A DNA stretch of 64,000 bases, taken from the NCBI RefSeq assembly GCF_026283925.1, contig NZ_JAPDPF010000008.1, positions 186,001-250,000 on the forward strand. The letters run 5' to 3'. Every line of letters starts with the position of its first letter. Position 1 is the first letter of the stretch. The position numbers and the translations under genes were made by a program. The notes below the pieces were generated by a model. That model worked only from the letters and a program-made list of their open reading frames with translations, did not search any database and was not told where the DNA came from. The stretch comes from Dyella halodurans. GTDB lineage: Bacteria > Pseudomonadota > Gammaproteobacteria > Xanthomonadales > Rhodanobacteraceae. Shown one piece after another: positions 19,309-28,193 of the stretch.

Positions 19309-20721
19309 TCAGCCGTGGCGAAGCAGCAGCGCGAGCATGCGACGGAAGCGTGCGCCGTAAGGCGGACTGAGCATGCCGGTGCCATTGATGCGCGACTGGT
19401 GGAATACCGGCTTCATGTGCGAGAACGTGCGGAAACCGGCTTCGCCGTGATAACCGCCCATGCCGGAAGGGCCCACGCCACCAAACGGCATGCCATGCTG
19501 CGCAATGTGGTAGATCGTGTCGTTGACGGTGACGCCACCCGCATGGGTGCGTGACAGCACGCGGTCGATGCTGGCGCGGTCCTGTTCGAACAGATACAAG
19601 GCCAGCGGCTGCGGATGCGCAGCGACGTACGCAATCGCCTCGTCCAGCGTGTCATAGGGCAGCAGCGGCAGCAGCGGGCCGAAGATCTCGTCCTGCATCA
19701 CGGCCATGCTGTCGTTCACGCCCGTCAGTATCACCGGCGGCATCAGCCGACGCGAAACGTCTTCCTGCGCCTCGCTGAGTGGCTCCAGGCGCGCGCCGGC
19801 GGCCACGGCATCGTCGCGCAGCTTGGCCAGGCGCGCGTACTGGCGGTCGGTGATCACGGTGGCGTATTGCCCCAGCGTGTCCAGCGAGGGATACAGCCGT
19901 GCCGCTGCCGCGCGGGCGGCGTCGACAAATTCGGCGACCCTTGCACGCGGAACCAGCAGATAGTCGGGCGCAATGCAGGTCTGCCCGGCATTCACCAGCT
20001 TGCCGGCCACGATGCGCTCGGCAGCGTGCGCCAGCCGCGCCGTCGGACCGACGATGGCTGGTGACTTGCCCCCCAGTTCCAGCGTCACCGGGGTGAGATT
20101 GGCGGCCGCGGCGCGCATCACGTGGTAACCGACCGCGGTCGAGCCGGTGAACAGCAGGTGGTCGAACGGCAAGGCCGTGAAGGCCTGGGCAACGTCCGCG
20201 TCGCCGGTGATCACCACCACGTCGTCGGGCGTGAAGTAGCGCGCCACCTGCTCGGCGAACAGCGCCGAGAAACGTGGCGTGTACTCGCTCATCTTCAGCA
20301 TCACGCGGTTGCCCGCGGTGAGCGCGTCGATCAGCGGGCCGACGGCGAGGAAGATCGGGTAGTTCCACGGCACGATGATGCCGACCACGCCGCGTGGCTG
20401 TGGCAGCTGCGAAATGCTTGCAGGCAGGAACACCATGTTGGCGAGCCCGCGCCGCGGCCGCATCCAGCGGCGGCCCCGGCGCAGCGAGTGCCGCAGGTTG
20501 GACAGGCTCGGGTAGATCTCCAGCAGTTCGGTCTCCTCGACCGGGCGATGGCCGAAGTCAGCGCTGATGGCCTTGGCAAAGGCATCGCGCTGTTCGGTCA
20601 ACATCTTCTCCAACGCCCGCAGGCGGGCGGCGCGCACCGGCCACGCAGGCATCGGGTCCTGCGCCTGCGCGTTGCGCAGGCGCAGGAAAGTGGCGTTGAG
20701 AGACTGGCTGGTTTCGGTCAT
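19309..20721 (-). CDS. Coniferyl aldehyde dehydrogenase-like ALDH
   Basis: A 470-residue NAD(P)-dependent aldehyde dehydrogenase of the short form that includes coniferyl aldehyde dehydrogenase (CalB) and class-3-like fatty aldehyde enzymes. The substrate-channel and cofactor motifs are VVGIIVPWNYPIFLAVGPLI and LLFTGSTAVGYHVM. The catalytic Glu is in VTLELGGKSP, and the nucleophile is C249 in NAGQTCIAPDYLLV. The C-terminal motif HAGGVTVNDTIYHIAQHGMPFGGVG is also typical. It begins six bases after the TonB-dependent receptor stop and so is the last gene of the probable operon 25665-19309. It would oxidise an aromatic or medium-chain aldehyde in the cytoplasm. The substrate assignment is by family resemblance only. 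Confidence 0.88.
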   Translation of the reverse strand: MTETSQSLNATFLRLRNAQAQDPMPAWPVRAARLRALEKMLTEQRDAFAKAISADFGHRPVEETELLEIYPSLSNLRHSLRRGRRWMRPRRGLANMVFLPASISQLPQPRGVVGIIVPWNYPIFLAVGPLIDALTAGNRVMLKMSEYTPRFSALFAEQVARYFTPDDVVVITGDADVAQAFTALPFDHLLFTGSTAVGYHVMRAAAANLTPVTLELGGKSPAIVGPTARLAHAAERIVAGKLVNAGQTCIAPDYLLVPRARVAEFVDAARAAAARLYPSLDTLGQYATVITDRQYARLAKLRDDAVAAGARLEPLSEAQEDVSRRLMPPVILTGVNDSMAVMQDEIFGPLLPLLPYDTLDEAIAYVAAHPQPLALYLFEQDRASIDRVLSRTHAGGVTVNDTIYHIAQHGMPFGGVGPSGMGGYHGEAGFRTFSHMKPVFHQSRINGTGMLSPPYGARFRRMLALLLRHG

Positions 20722-20727
20722 GTCGGA

Positions 20728-23208
20728 TCAGAACTTGGCATGCAATTCGACGCCGTACACGCGTGGCGGCGAAATGCTGGCGAACGGCGTGCCGAACACG
20801 CTGGTGCTGATGTTGTTCACGCCGGTCACGTACCGTTTGTTGAAGATATTGGTGCCATACAGTGCCACACCCCAGCGATCGCCGGCTGCGCTCCAGCCCA
20901 GGCGCGCGTCAGTGCGCTGCTGGCTGGTGCCGATCTGGAAGTTCGGGCTGATATTGCACGAGCCCTGCACCTGCGAATCGGAATTGCAGCGCGCCTTGCC
21001 ACGATAGGCCTGCGACAGGTCGAACTCCACATCGCCGTTCGCTACATGATGCCATGTATAGGCCAGCGAGGCGGCGGCAGAGAACTTCGGCGTGCCGGTC
21101 GGCTGGCCGTCCAGGTTGGTGCCATCGGGCGCCGTCGCATTGCGATACGTGTCATCGATATAGGCGCCGTTGAAGCTGATGCGGAAGCTTTCGATCGGTC
21201 GCCACTGGGCTTCGAGCTCCAGGCCCTTCGCTTCCTGGTTGCTGCTGTTGACGATATAGACCGGCACGGCCGAACCGGCGCTGTTCGGGTCCAGCGCCAG
21301 CGACTGCAGGTTGTTGTAGCGGTAGTAGTACATCGAGGCATTCAGCAGCAGGTTCTGATCAGGGAACAGGCTCTTGATGCCGGCCTCGTAGTTCGTCACC
21401 GTTTCCGGTGCGAAGGTCGAGCCGACTTCCACGCTGTTGTAGCCGCCCGCCTTGTAGCCGCGCGTCACCGACACATAGCCCATGACATCGGGCGTGAACT
21501 TGTAGTCGGCCACCACGCGGGGGCTGAAATTGTTCCAGGTATTGTGGGCCGATACCGGCACGCCCACAAAGTTCGGGAAGATCACATTGCCGCCGAACGC
21601 GGCCAGCGCCATCTGCGCCTGCGGCGGCAGCAGCTGGGTGATGCCCAGCCCGTTGAGCCCGGCAATCACGCCGTCGAACGCGGGTGCGCTGCGCGGCATG
21701 TTGTACCAGCTGAAGTCCTTCTCATCACGCGTATAGCGCAGGCCGGTGGTGATGTTGAACTTGTCGTTGACATGCCAGATCACGTCGCCGAACGCCGCAT
21801 ACGCCTTGAAGTTGCCGTCGTTGCTGATGGCTTCGTGCCAGGGATAACCAAGCAGTGAGAACGGCAGGCCCATCGCGGCCAGCCCATTGGTGATGTCGGT
21901 CAGCGGCGTACCGACGCCAAGGACATTCTGCGCCAGCGTGTCGAGGCTGCTCGTATTGGTATTGGTCTGGCTCTGCTGGCGTGCCTGTTCCTGGTAGTAG
22001 CTGACGCCGCTCACCCAGTCCATCAGGTCGTTGTTGCCGGTGAGCTTGAACTCCTGATACCAGCTGTTGTTGTGTTCGACATTGGTCGTGTCGAGGTAGG
22101 TGACGACGTGGTTGGTGCCGTCGTAGTCGCCGCGATTGAAGGTGTCGAAGCCGCGCCAGGCCGTGGTCGAGACCAGGCTGCCCCAGCTGAAGGAATGATC
22201 GATCGACAGCGTGGCACCGTCGAATCGGCGCGTTTCCGCCGCGCCAATCGCGTCGTTGTAGAGCGGCGCGTGCAGCGGGTTGAGATAGGTGGTCGGATCG
22301 GCCGGGAACGGCGCGCGCTGGTTCGTGTCATTGGACAGCGGAATCAGGCCGATGGCGGGTTCCGGCGCCTGGTTCAGCTTTTCGTGATCCCACGACAGCA
22401 GCACACGGGTATCGTCGGTGATGTTCCAGCGATACACCGCGCGGGTGCCCCACTGGTTCGCACCGCCGTATTCCTTGCCGGTGGCGGCATCCTTGATCCA
22501 GCCGTCGCTCTGGTTGTCCAGCACGCTCAGGCGCAGCGCCATGTCCTTGTTGATCGGGATATTGAGCAAGGCGTCGGCATAGCGCTGGCCCTCGTTGCCG
22601 ATGCGCACGCGCGCGTCACCCTCGAACTTGTCGGTGGGCTCGTTGGTGACGATGGAGATCGCGCCGCCGGCGGCATTGCGGCCAAACAGCGTGCCCTGCG
22701 GACCCTTCAGCACTTCGATGCGCGCGATGTCGTTGAACGCCAGCAAGGCGCCACCCGAACGCGCCGCATAGACGCCGTCGACGTAGACGCCGACGGCGGA
22801 TTCGGTGCCGACACCAAAGTTGGAGGTGCTGATACCGCGCAATTCATACGTGGGCTGGGTTGGCTGGCTGGCGTCGACGACCAGGCCCGGCACGAAGATA
22901 TCCATCTTGCTGAGGTCGGTCGCCGCCAGCGTATCGATCTGCTTGGCGGTGACGATCTGCAGCGCAATCGGCACCGACTGCACTTCCTGGGTGCGGCTCT
23001 GCGCCGTCACGGTGACGTTGCCGAGCAGCTTCGCCCTGTCCGGGTTCGCGGCGGTGCTGCTCGCACCTGCGCTTGATGTGTCCGGTGGTGTCTGCTGCGT
23101 CTGATCGTCAGCGAACGCGACGGCGGCATGGCTGCCGAGCAGACATACCGTGCCACCGAACAGCAGGCGGCGCAGGCAAACGGACAGCGGACGTGGACGC
23201 ATGGTCAT
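20728..23208 (-). CDS. TonB-dependent outer membrane receptor
   Basis: An 826-residue TonB-dependent receptor. A signal peptide ends near AAVAFADD. The plug domain runs from about residue 60 (LGNVTVTAQSRTQEVQSVPIA) through LRGISTSNFG and VEVLKGPQGTLFGRNAAGGAI-like sequence (IEVLKGPQGTLFGRNAAGG). The 22-stranded barrel follows and ends VYGVELHAKF with C-terminal Phe. The sequence is of the iron-complex/pesticin-like group commonly used for unknown organic ligands in sphingomonads and xanthomonads. GTG 23211 and ATG 23208 are both possible; GGGGAG nine bases before the ATG favours 23208. It lies 61 bases after the cytochrome gene and six before the aldehyde dehydrogenase gene. The ligand is unknown. 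The neighbours suggest an oxidisable organic compound rather than iron. Confidence 0.92.
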   Translation of the reverse strand: MTMRPRPLSVCLRRLLFGGTVCLLGSHAAVAFADDQTQQTPPDTSSAGASSTAANPDRAKLLGNVTVTAQSRTQEVQSVPIALQIVTAKQIDTLAATDLSKMDIFVPGLVVDASQPTQPTYELRGISTSNFGVGTESAVGVYVDGVYAARSGGALLAFNDIARIEVLKGPQGTLFGRNAAGGAISIVTNEPTDKFEGDARVRIGNEGQRYADALLNIPINKDMALRLSVLDNQSDGWIKDAATGKEYGGANQWGTRAVYRWNITDDTRVLLSWDHEKLNQAPEPAIGLIPLSNDTNQRAPFPADPTTYLNPLHAPLYNDAIGAAETRRFDGATLSIDHSFSWGSLVSTTAWRGFDTFNRGDYDGTNHVVTYLDTTNVEHNNSWYQEFKLTGNNDLMDWVSGVSYYQEQARQQSQTNTNTSSLDTLAQNVLGVGTPLTDITNGLAAMGLPFSLLGYPWHEAISNDGNFKAYAAFGDVIWHVNDKFNITTGLRYTRDEKDFSWYNMPRSAPAFDGVIAGLNGLGITQLLPPQAQMALAAFGGNVIFPNFVGVPVSAHNTWNNFSPRVVADYKFTPDVMGYVSVTRGYKAGGYNSVEVGSTFAPETVTNYEAGIKSLFPDQNLLLNASMYYYRYNNLQSLALDPNSAGSAVPVYIVNSSNQEAKGLELEAQWRPIESFRISFNGAYIDDTYRNATAPDGTNLDGQPTGTPKFSAAASLAYTWHHVANGDVEFDLSQAYRGKARCNSDSQVQGSCNISPNFQIGTSQQRTDARLGWSAAGDRWGVALYGTNIFNKRYVTGVNNISTSVFGTPFASISPPRVYGVELHAKF

Positions 23209-23236
23209 CACCGGTTTCTCCCCTTTGTATATGTAG

Positions 23237-23259
23237 AGCCGCGGTTTCAGCCCGCGGCT
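23237..23259. other. Intercistronic hairpin between cytochrome and receptor genes
   Basis: A perfect 8-bp stem AGCCGCGG/CCGCGGCT with a seven-base loop lies in the 61-base gap of the operon. On the minus strand it is not followed by a U-tract, so it may stabilise or process the mRNA rather than end it. It may also be a member of a short repeat family. Confidence 0.5.
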
Positions 23260-23269
23260 TGCAGAGCAT

Positions 23270-24415
23270 TCAATGAATCGCGACGCAGCCCCCCGACTGC
23301 GCCGCGATCCATGCCTTGATCAGTGCAACGCCCTCACGGTGCACTGTGCTTCTCCCCAACTCGGGCATCATCACGCCAGGATCGGCCGAGTCCATGCGAT
23401 ACGGCAGGATGGAGTCGTTCGGAACGCCTGGCACGATGTCGAACATATGATCACCCGTGCCGCGACCGGCCGCGACGGGCGGCTTGCAGATGCCCAGGTG
23501 ACGGTCTTCGGGTGCGCTCACGTCCAGCGTCAGCGCAGTCGTATTGGCCGCGCCCTTCGGATTGTGGCAGTGCCCGCAGTTGATATCGAGATAGGCACGC
23601 GCACGCGCGTCGAGCGACGCATGCGTGTCCATCCAGTTCGCGTTGCGCGGCGCTTCCGCCGGTGCTGGCGCGCCGGTGAGATAGCCCACCTTCATGAGAT
23701 GGGCGAGCTGGTTTTCCTCACCGCCCGCGTAGTGATAGTCGCGGTTGAGATGGCGCGCCTTGGGTCCGATCGGATGGATCTTGCGCGTGACCCAGTCCTG
23801 CGCGTGGCAGCTGGAGCACTGGCTCTCGTCGGGCACCACATAGTTGAAGTCTTCGCGCTCGCCGGCATCGGCGACCAGGGTCAACGGAATCACCGCGCCG
23901 GTACGCGCCAGTTCGGCGTCGCTCTGGTCATCCTTCCACACATACGGGATGGCCGCCCAGCCCGCTTCGCGATGCACCAGGACGCGCGTCTCGACCAGGT
24001 GCACGTTGGCCAGGTCGAGGCCTTGTCCGGCGAAATCGCGCGAGCTGTCGTAGGTGCGCGCGACGTCGCTGAACTTCCCGTCCGCCGTCTTCGGGTAATA
24101 GAAGGTCTTGCTGATGATGGTACCGACCGGGAAGTCGAACGTATCGGTGGCGTCGTACTTGGCGGCGACGCCCTTGGGCATCCAGATCGTGCGCAGCTTG
24201 TGCGCGTAGTCGGTGAACAGCGGCGTGTTGAGGTCGTACGGCACCACGCCTTCGTTGAGCACGAGCTTGCCGCCGCGCACTTCCACGACATGCCAGTCGC
24301 TCAGCTTCGGTGGACGGCCCTCCGCCTGGAAGGCCACCGGATCCAGGCCACGGTGGCAAGCACTCACCAGCAGCAACGCCAGCAACAGGCCGGCACGCAA
24401 ACAATACTTCATCAT
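23270..24415 (-). CDS. SO2930-type diheme c-type cytochrome lipoprotein
   Basis: A 381-residue exported lipoprotein with lipobox LVSAC at residues 16-20. It has two heme c attachment motifs, C200-S-S-C203-H204 and C280-G-H-C283-H284. It matches the TIGR03806 / SO2930 family, whose members occur regularly in pairs with a TIGR03805 parallel beta-helix protein; that partner lies 11 bases upstream here. The N-terminal half (LSDWHVVEVRGGKLVLNEGV, YDLNTPLFTDYAHKLRTIW) is the family-specific domain. The frame is open upstream to 24631, but only ATG 24415 gives the signal peptide (ATG 24412 follows it). It should be a periplasmic or outer-membrane-anchored electron carrier or peroxidase-like enzyme. 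The function of the pair is unknown. Confidence 0.88.
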   Translation of the reverse strand: MMKYCLRAGLLLALLLVSACHRGLDPVAFQAEGRPPKLSDWHVVEVRGGKLVLNEGVVPYDLNTPLFTDYAHKLRTIWMPKGVAAKYDATDTFDFPVGTIISKTFYYPKTADGKFSDVARTYDSSRDFAGQGLDLANVHLVETRVLVHREAGWAAIPYVWKDDQSDAELARTGAVIPLTLVADAGEREDFNYVVPDESQCSSCHAQDWVTRKIHPIGPKARHLNRDYHYAGGEENQLAHLMKVGYLTGAPAPAEAPRNANWMDTHASLDARARAYLDINCGHCHNPKGAANTTALTLDVSAPEDRHLGICKPPVAAGRGTGDHMFDIVPGVPNDSILPYRMDSADPGVMMPELGRSTVHREGVALIKAWIAAQSGGCVAIH

Positions 24416-24426
24416 CGACGACTGCC

Positions 24427-25665
24427 TCAGGCTTTCGGTTCCGGATCGAGCACAACCGGCGGCAGCTTGGGCAGCGTGCACTGGTACGGCTTGGTGTCGG
24501 TGCTGGGATTCTTGAAGTCGTGCGGGCCGTCGGCGTTGATTACGCCCACGTCGCCGTTCTGGATGCAGAAGCGGTCGCCCTCGGGCGGCAGGCCGTTCAC
24601 CTGCGTCTTCTCGTCCACATAGCCATCCCACAGGATGTCCGGGAACTTGCCGTTGATGCCGTAGACGGCGGTCTTCAATGCCTTGAACTTCAGGCCGTCG
24701 GGCGAATCGCCGCCACCCTTGAAGCGGTTGTCGTAGATGAAGATGCCCTTCGGGTAGGGGTTGTAGTCGGCCGCCACGCCCCGGGTGTTGTAGTAGTTGG
24801 TGGAGAAGTAGCTGGAAATGATGATATTGGCGGTCTGGCTGTTGGAGATGTCGTTGTCGAAGATCTCCACCTTGTCGTTGGAGTTCACCACCACGCCGGC
24901 GCCGCGCGGCACGCTGGCTACCGCAGCACCCTTGGCGGCGAAGTTGTCGGTGTTGTTGTCCACCACCTGGTTCTTGAAGATGCGCGTGCTGTGGCCGGCC
25001 TGCGACAGGTTCGGCATGTTGAACACCAGGATGCCGCCAGTGTTGTGCGTGGCCATGTTGTCGTAGACGTCGGCATTCACCGAATTCTCGATCTCGATGC
25101 CGGCCACGTTGTATTCGGCATGGTTGCGGCGTACCACGATGTTGTTGGACTGGCCGACGTAGATGCCCGCGTCGGAGGCGCCAATGACGACCGAGTCTTC
25201 AATGAGGACGTTCTGCGTCTTCACGGGGTACAGGCCGTAGGCACCGTTGGTGGTCTTGGGACCACCGGTCCATTCCACGCGCACGCCACGGATGGTGATG
25301 TTCCTGCCCTGGTTGATCTTCAGGGCATCGCCCTTGGTGTCTTCCAGGGCCAGGTTCTCGATGGTGAAGTCGTTGGCATTGACCAGCAGGCCTTCGGGGC
25401 CGACCAGTTGGCCCTTGAACGACAGTACGGTCTGGTCCTTGCCGGCGCCCTTGATGGTCACGCCGTCCGTGCGCAGGCTCAGGCCGCGCTGGAGATGGTA
25501 GTGACCCGCGGGAATCTCGATCACGCTGCCCGGCTTGGCGTCGAGCAACTGTTGCTGGAGCTTGGCCTCGAAGGAGGCGTCGGTGCTGCTCTGCGTGGGG
25601 GCCTGTTGACTGCTGCAGGCGGCCAGCAGGAACGGAATGATCACGGCCAGATGAGTTTTGCGCAT
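24427..25665 (-). CDS. Parallel beta-helix repeat lipoprotein (TIGR03805 type)
   Basis: A 412-residue exported protein. MRKTHLAVIIPFLLAACSSQ is a clear lipoprotein signal with Cys17. The mature part is a right-handed parallel beta-helix with repeated I-x-N-N and V-x-x-N turns (ITIRGVRVEWTGG, NVLIEDSVVIGASDAGIYVG, IVVRRNHAEYNVAGIEIENS). It is the constant partner of the diheme cytochrome family and leads the four-gene unit. Beta-helix folds usually bind or cleave polysaccharides, but no pectate-lyase catalytic set is obvious. ATG 25665 is chosen for the signal peptide; AAGG lies just upstream. The open frame to 25710 is unlikely to be coding. Confidence 0.88.
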   Translation of the reverse strand: MRKTHLAVIIPFLLAACSSQQAPTQSSTDASFEAKLQQQLLDAKPGSVIEIPAGHYHLQRGLSLRTDGVTIKGAGKDQTVLSFKGQLVGPEGLLVNANDFTIENLALEDTKGDALKINQGRNITIRGVRVEWTGGPKTTNGAYGLYPVKTQNVLIEDSVVIGASDAGIYVGQSNNIVVRRNHAEYNVAGIEIENSVNADVYDNMATHNTGGILVFNMPNLSQAGHSTRIFKNQVVDNNTDNFAAKGAAVASVPRGAGVVVNSNDKVEIFDNDISNSQTANIIISSYFSTNYYNTRGVAADYNPYPKGIFIYDNRFKGGGDSPDGLKFKALKTAVYGINGKFPDILWDGYVDEKTQVNGLPPEGDRFCIQNGDVGVINADGPHDFKNPSTDTKPYQCTLPKLPPVVLDPEPKA

Positions 25666-25839
25666 GGTTGCCTTGCTTCCCCGGGTGCGACAGTGTGCTT
25701 GACGAGCCACTGTCTCGGAATCCGCTGGCGGCGGGGAGGGGCGTAGCAGCGGTGAAGGGGGGCAATTCGGCCAGCGTCGCTCCCCCGGATGACCGCGACG
25801 GTCAGTCCGGAGGAGTCGGGTCGCGCCTGGGCAAGCGGT

Positions 25840-27951
25840 TTACCAGCGGTAACGCGCCGATACGGTGATTTCGCGCGGATAGCCGTAATAGCACCAGATC
25901 GCGCTGTTGCAGGCGCTGACGTAGGTCCGGTCGAACAGGTTGGCGGCGGTGACCTGGAAGCGCCAGTTCCGCAGGTCGTAGTGGGCATTGGCGTCGTACA
26001 GCACATAGCCGCCGGTGCGGAACTGGTTGTTCGCGTCGCCGTAGTGCGCGCCGATGTAGCGCACGCCGCCGCCGAAGCCGAGGCCGGCCAACACGCCGGT
26101 ATGCACGTTGTAATCGGCCGAGACCGAGGCCTGCTGCTTGGGCACCAGGGCGACCTGCTTGCCCAGGGTGGCATCGTTGGCGCGCGTGACCTTGGCATCG
26201 GTATAGGCGTAGGCGGCCGTCATGCTCAAGTAGTCGGTCAGCGCGACATTTGCTTCCAGTTCGGCGCCACGGGTGCGGGTCTGGCCCTGCTGCAGCGAGA
26301 AGAACAGGTGCTCGGGATCGACGGTGAGCGAATTCTTCAGCGTCAGCTGGTACACCGCAGCCGTGATCAGCGTGCGCCCCGAGGGCGTCTGGTATTTCAC
26401 GCCGCCTTCGTACTGGTCGCCGGTGGTCGGCTTGAACGCGTTGCCTTCGAAGGTCTGGCCCACCGTGGTCATGAACGAATGCGAATAGGCGATATACGGC
26501 ACCAGGCCGATGTCGGTGGTGTAGTTGAGGCCGAGGCGACCGGAGAAGGCGCTGTCGTTCTGCTTGTCCTGGGTGTTGGCGATCTGGTCGTCGACCTTGT
26601 TGGTCACCCAGTCGTTGCGTCCGCTGGCGACGAGGCCCCAGCGGCCCCAGTTGATCTGGTCCTGTACGTAGGCGCCGAGTTGTTCGAGCACGCTATGCGT
26701 GTGGAAGGTGTACGGCGTCGGGGTAATCGGCGCGCCGTAGACCGGATCGAAGATATCGATGGGCGGCGCGGCGCCGAAGCCGGACTTGTAGTCGTTCGTG
26801 CTGTGCAGGTAGTCCACGCCCATCAGCACCGTGTGCTGCACGTCGCCCTGGGCGAATTTCGCCTCGGCCTGGTTGTCCACGGCAACCACATGCGCCTCGT
26901 CCACCAGCGGATAGTTGTAGCGGTTGAGCGTGCGCAAGTCGTCCTGCAGACCCAGGCTGCCGATCGAACGGTGATCCACCGTTTCGTTCTGCACGCGCAG
27001 GTCCTGGCGCACCGACCACACCTCGTTGAAGCGGTGGGTGAATTCGTAGCCGAGCGACGCGTCGGTCTTGTGGTAGTAGTCGTAGTCGGGCTCGCCGGTA
27101 TTGACGTCGCGCGGGATCTGGCCGTTTGGATTGGGGTAAAGCGTGCCCTGCGAGGGCAGGAAGCCGCCCACGCCGCTGGACAGGCTGCGCTGGTAGCGCG
27201 CCAGCAAGGTCAGCGAGGTGTCGTCGTCCGGCTTCCAGGTGAGGCTGGGGGCGAAGTAGTAGCGATCGTCCTGCGAGTGCTCGATGTTGGAGTCGCCCTT
27301 GCGGGCGAGCGCCACCACGCGCCACAGCCAGTGGCCGTCGCTGTCGAGCTGGCCGCCGGTATCGCCGGCCAGCTGGCGCTGGCGAAAGCTGCCCACGGTC
27401 GCCTCGATCTCCTGCGGCGCCTCCAGGCTGGGGCGCTTGCTGGTCATGTCGATCATGCCGCCCGGCGGCATCTGGCCGTACATCACCGAGGTCGGGCCCT
27501 TGTTCACTTCGACGCGCTCCAGGCCGTACGGCTCGATGCGCGAGTCGGCGGTCCACACGCCATTGGGCAGTGCCAGACCGTCCAGGAACTTGGCCGGGTC
27601 GTAGCCGCGGATGAGGATCCAGTCACTGCGCGGATCGGCGCCATAGCTGCCGCCCACCGCGCCGGCCAGGTAGCGCACGGCCTCGTCCAGGCCCTGCACG
27701 CCGTACAACTGCATGCGCTCGGGGGTGATGATGCTGACCGACTGGGGAATGTCGACGGTCGGCGTTTCGGTCTTGGTGGTCGAGTAGACGACATTGACAG
27801 CCTCGAGGGCGACGCTGTCTTTGCCGTCTTGGCTGGTGGTGGTCGTTTGCTGGGCGTTGGTGCTGTCGGTTTGCTCGGCTGCGAAGGCCGGGCCGGCGAG
27901 GGCAAGCGACATCGCGACCAGAAGCGCACTTCTGGGATAGGTGGCAGACAT
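25840..27951 (-). CDS. TonB-dependent siderophore receptor
   Basis: A 703-residue outer-membrane receptor of the FhuA/FpvA/FoxA siderophore class. The signal peptide is MSATYPRSALLVAMSLALAG with cleavage near AFA-AEQ. The plug starts at VALEAVNVVYSTTKTETPTVDIPQSVSIIT and contains ILIRGYDPAKFLDGLALPNG and GLERVEVNKGPTSVMYGQMPPGG. The barrel ends ITVSARYRW with C-terminal Trp, and LFDRTYVSACNSAIWCYYGYPREI is the class-typical last-strand region with paired Cys. ATG 27951 is preferred over the upstream GTG 28002. A promoter overlapped by a Fur-type box lies about 75-100 bases upstream. No siderophore synthesis or TonB genes are nearby, so it probably imports a ferric xenosiderophore. The gap 25666-25839 downstream holds no gene. 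Confidence 0.94.
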   Translation of the reverse strand: MSATYPRSALLVAMSLALAGPAFAAEQTDSTNAQQTTTTSQDGKDSVALEAVNVVYSTTKTETPTVDIPQSVSIITPERMQLYGVQGLDEAVRYLAGAVGGSYGADPRSDWILIRGYDPAKFLDGLALPNGVWTADSRIEPYGLERVEVNKGPTSVMYGQMPPGGMIDMTSKRPSLEAPQEIEATVGSFRQRQLAGDTGGQLDSDGHWLWRVVALARKGDSNIEHSQDDRYYFAPSLTWKPDDDTSLTLLARYQRSLSSGVGGFLPSQGTLYPNPNGQIPRDVNTGEPDYDYYHKTDASLGYEFTHRFNEVWSVRQDLRVQNETVDHRSIGSLGLQDDLRTLNRYNYPLVDEAHVVAVDNQAEAKFAQGDVQHTVLMGVDYLHSTNDYKSGFGAAPPIDIFDPVYGAPITPTPYTFHTHSVLEQLGAYVQDQINWGRWGLVASGRNDWVTNKVDDQIANTQDKQNDSAFSGRLGLNYTTDIGLVPYIAYSHSFMTTVGQTFEGNAFKPTTGDQYEGGVKYQTPSGRTLITAAVYQLTLKNSLTVDPEHLFFSLQQGQTRTRGAELEANVALTDYLSMTAAYAYTDAKVTRANDATLGKQVALVPKQQASVSADYNVHTGVLAGLGFGGGVRYIGAHYGDANNQFRTGGYVLYDANAHYDLRNWRFQVTAANLFDRTYVSACNSAIWCYYGYPREITVSARYRW

Positions 27952-28023
27952 ACGGGGCAACCTGGGCAGAAAGGAAGGGGTTGTGGCCCGTACCAGCGCC
28001 ACCCGCTCTGACGGCGGATGGTT

Positions 28024-28053
28024 AAATGATAGTGATTCGCATTATTAGTTCAA
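28024..28053 (-). promoter_or_regulatory. Sigma-70 promoter overlapped by a Fur box
   Basis: On the minus strand TTGAAC (28053-28048), a 16-base spacer and TATCAT (28031-28026) form a promoter for the siderophore receptor. The reverse strand word AATAATGCGAATCACTATCA, at about 28046-28027, matches the imperfect GATAAT/ATTATC hexamer array of Fur boxes. Fur with Fe2+ would block the -10 region, giving iron repression. Both calls are from the sequence pattern. Confidence 0.7.
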
Positions 28054-28193
28054 GTTTTTTGATCAAGGCATGGGCCGGCTGGCCGTGTTAGGGCAAGCCC
28101 TGGCGCCCGATGCCGAGCGCCCGGATGAGCTGGGTGCGGTTGGGAGCCGGCGCCTGAAGGCATGTCTCCGGCACGGACAGTCCTGCCTGGCGC

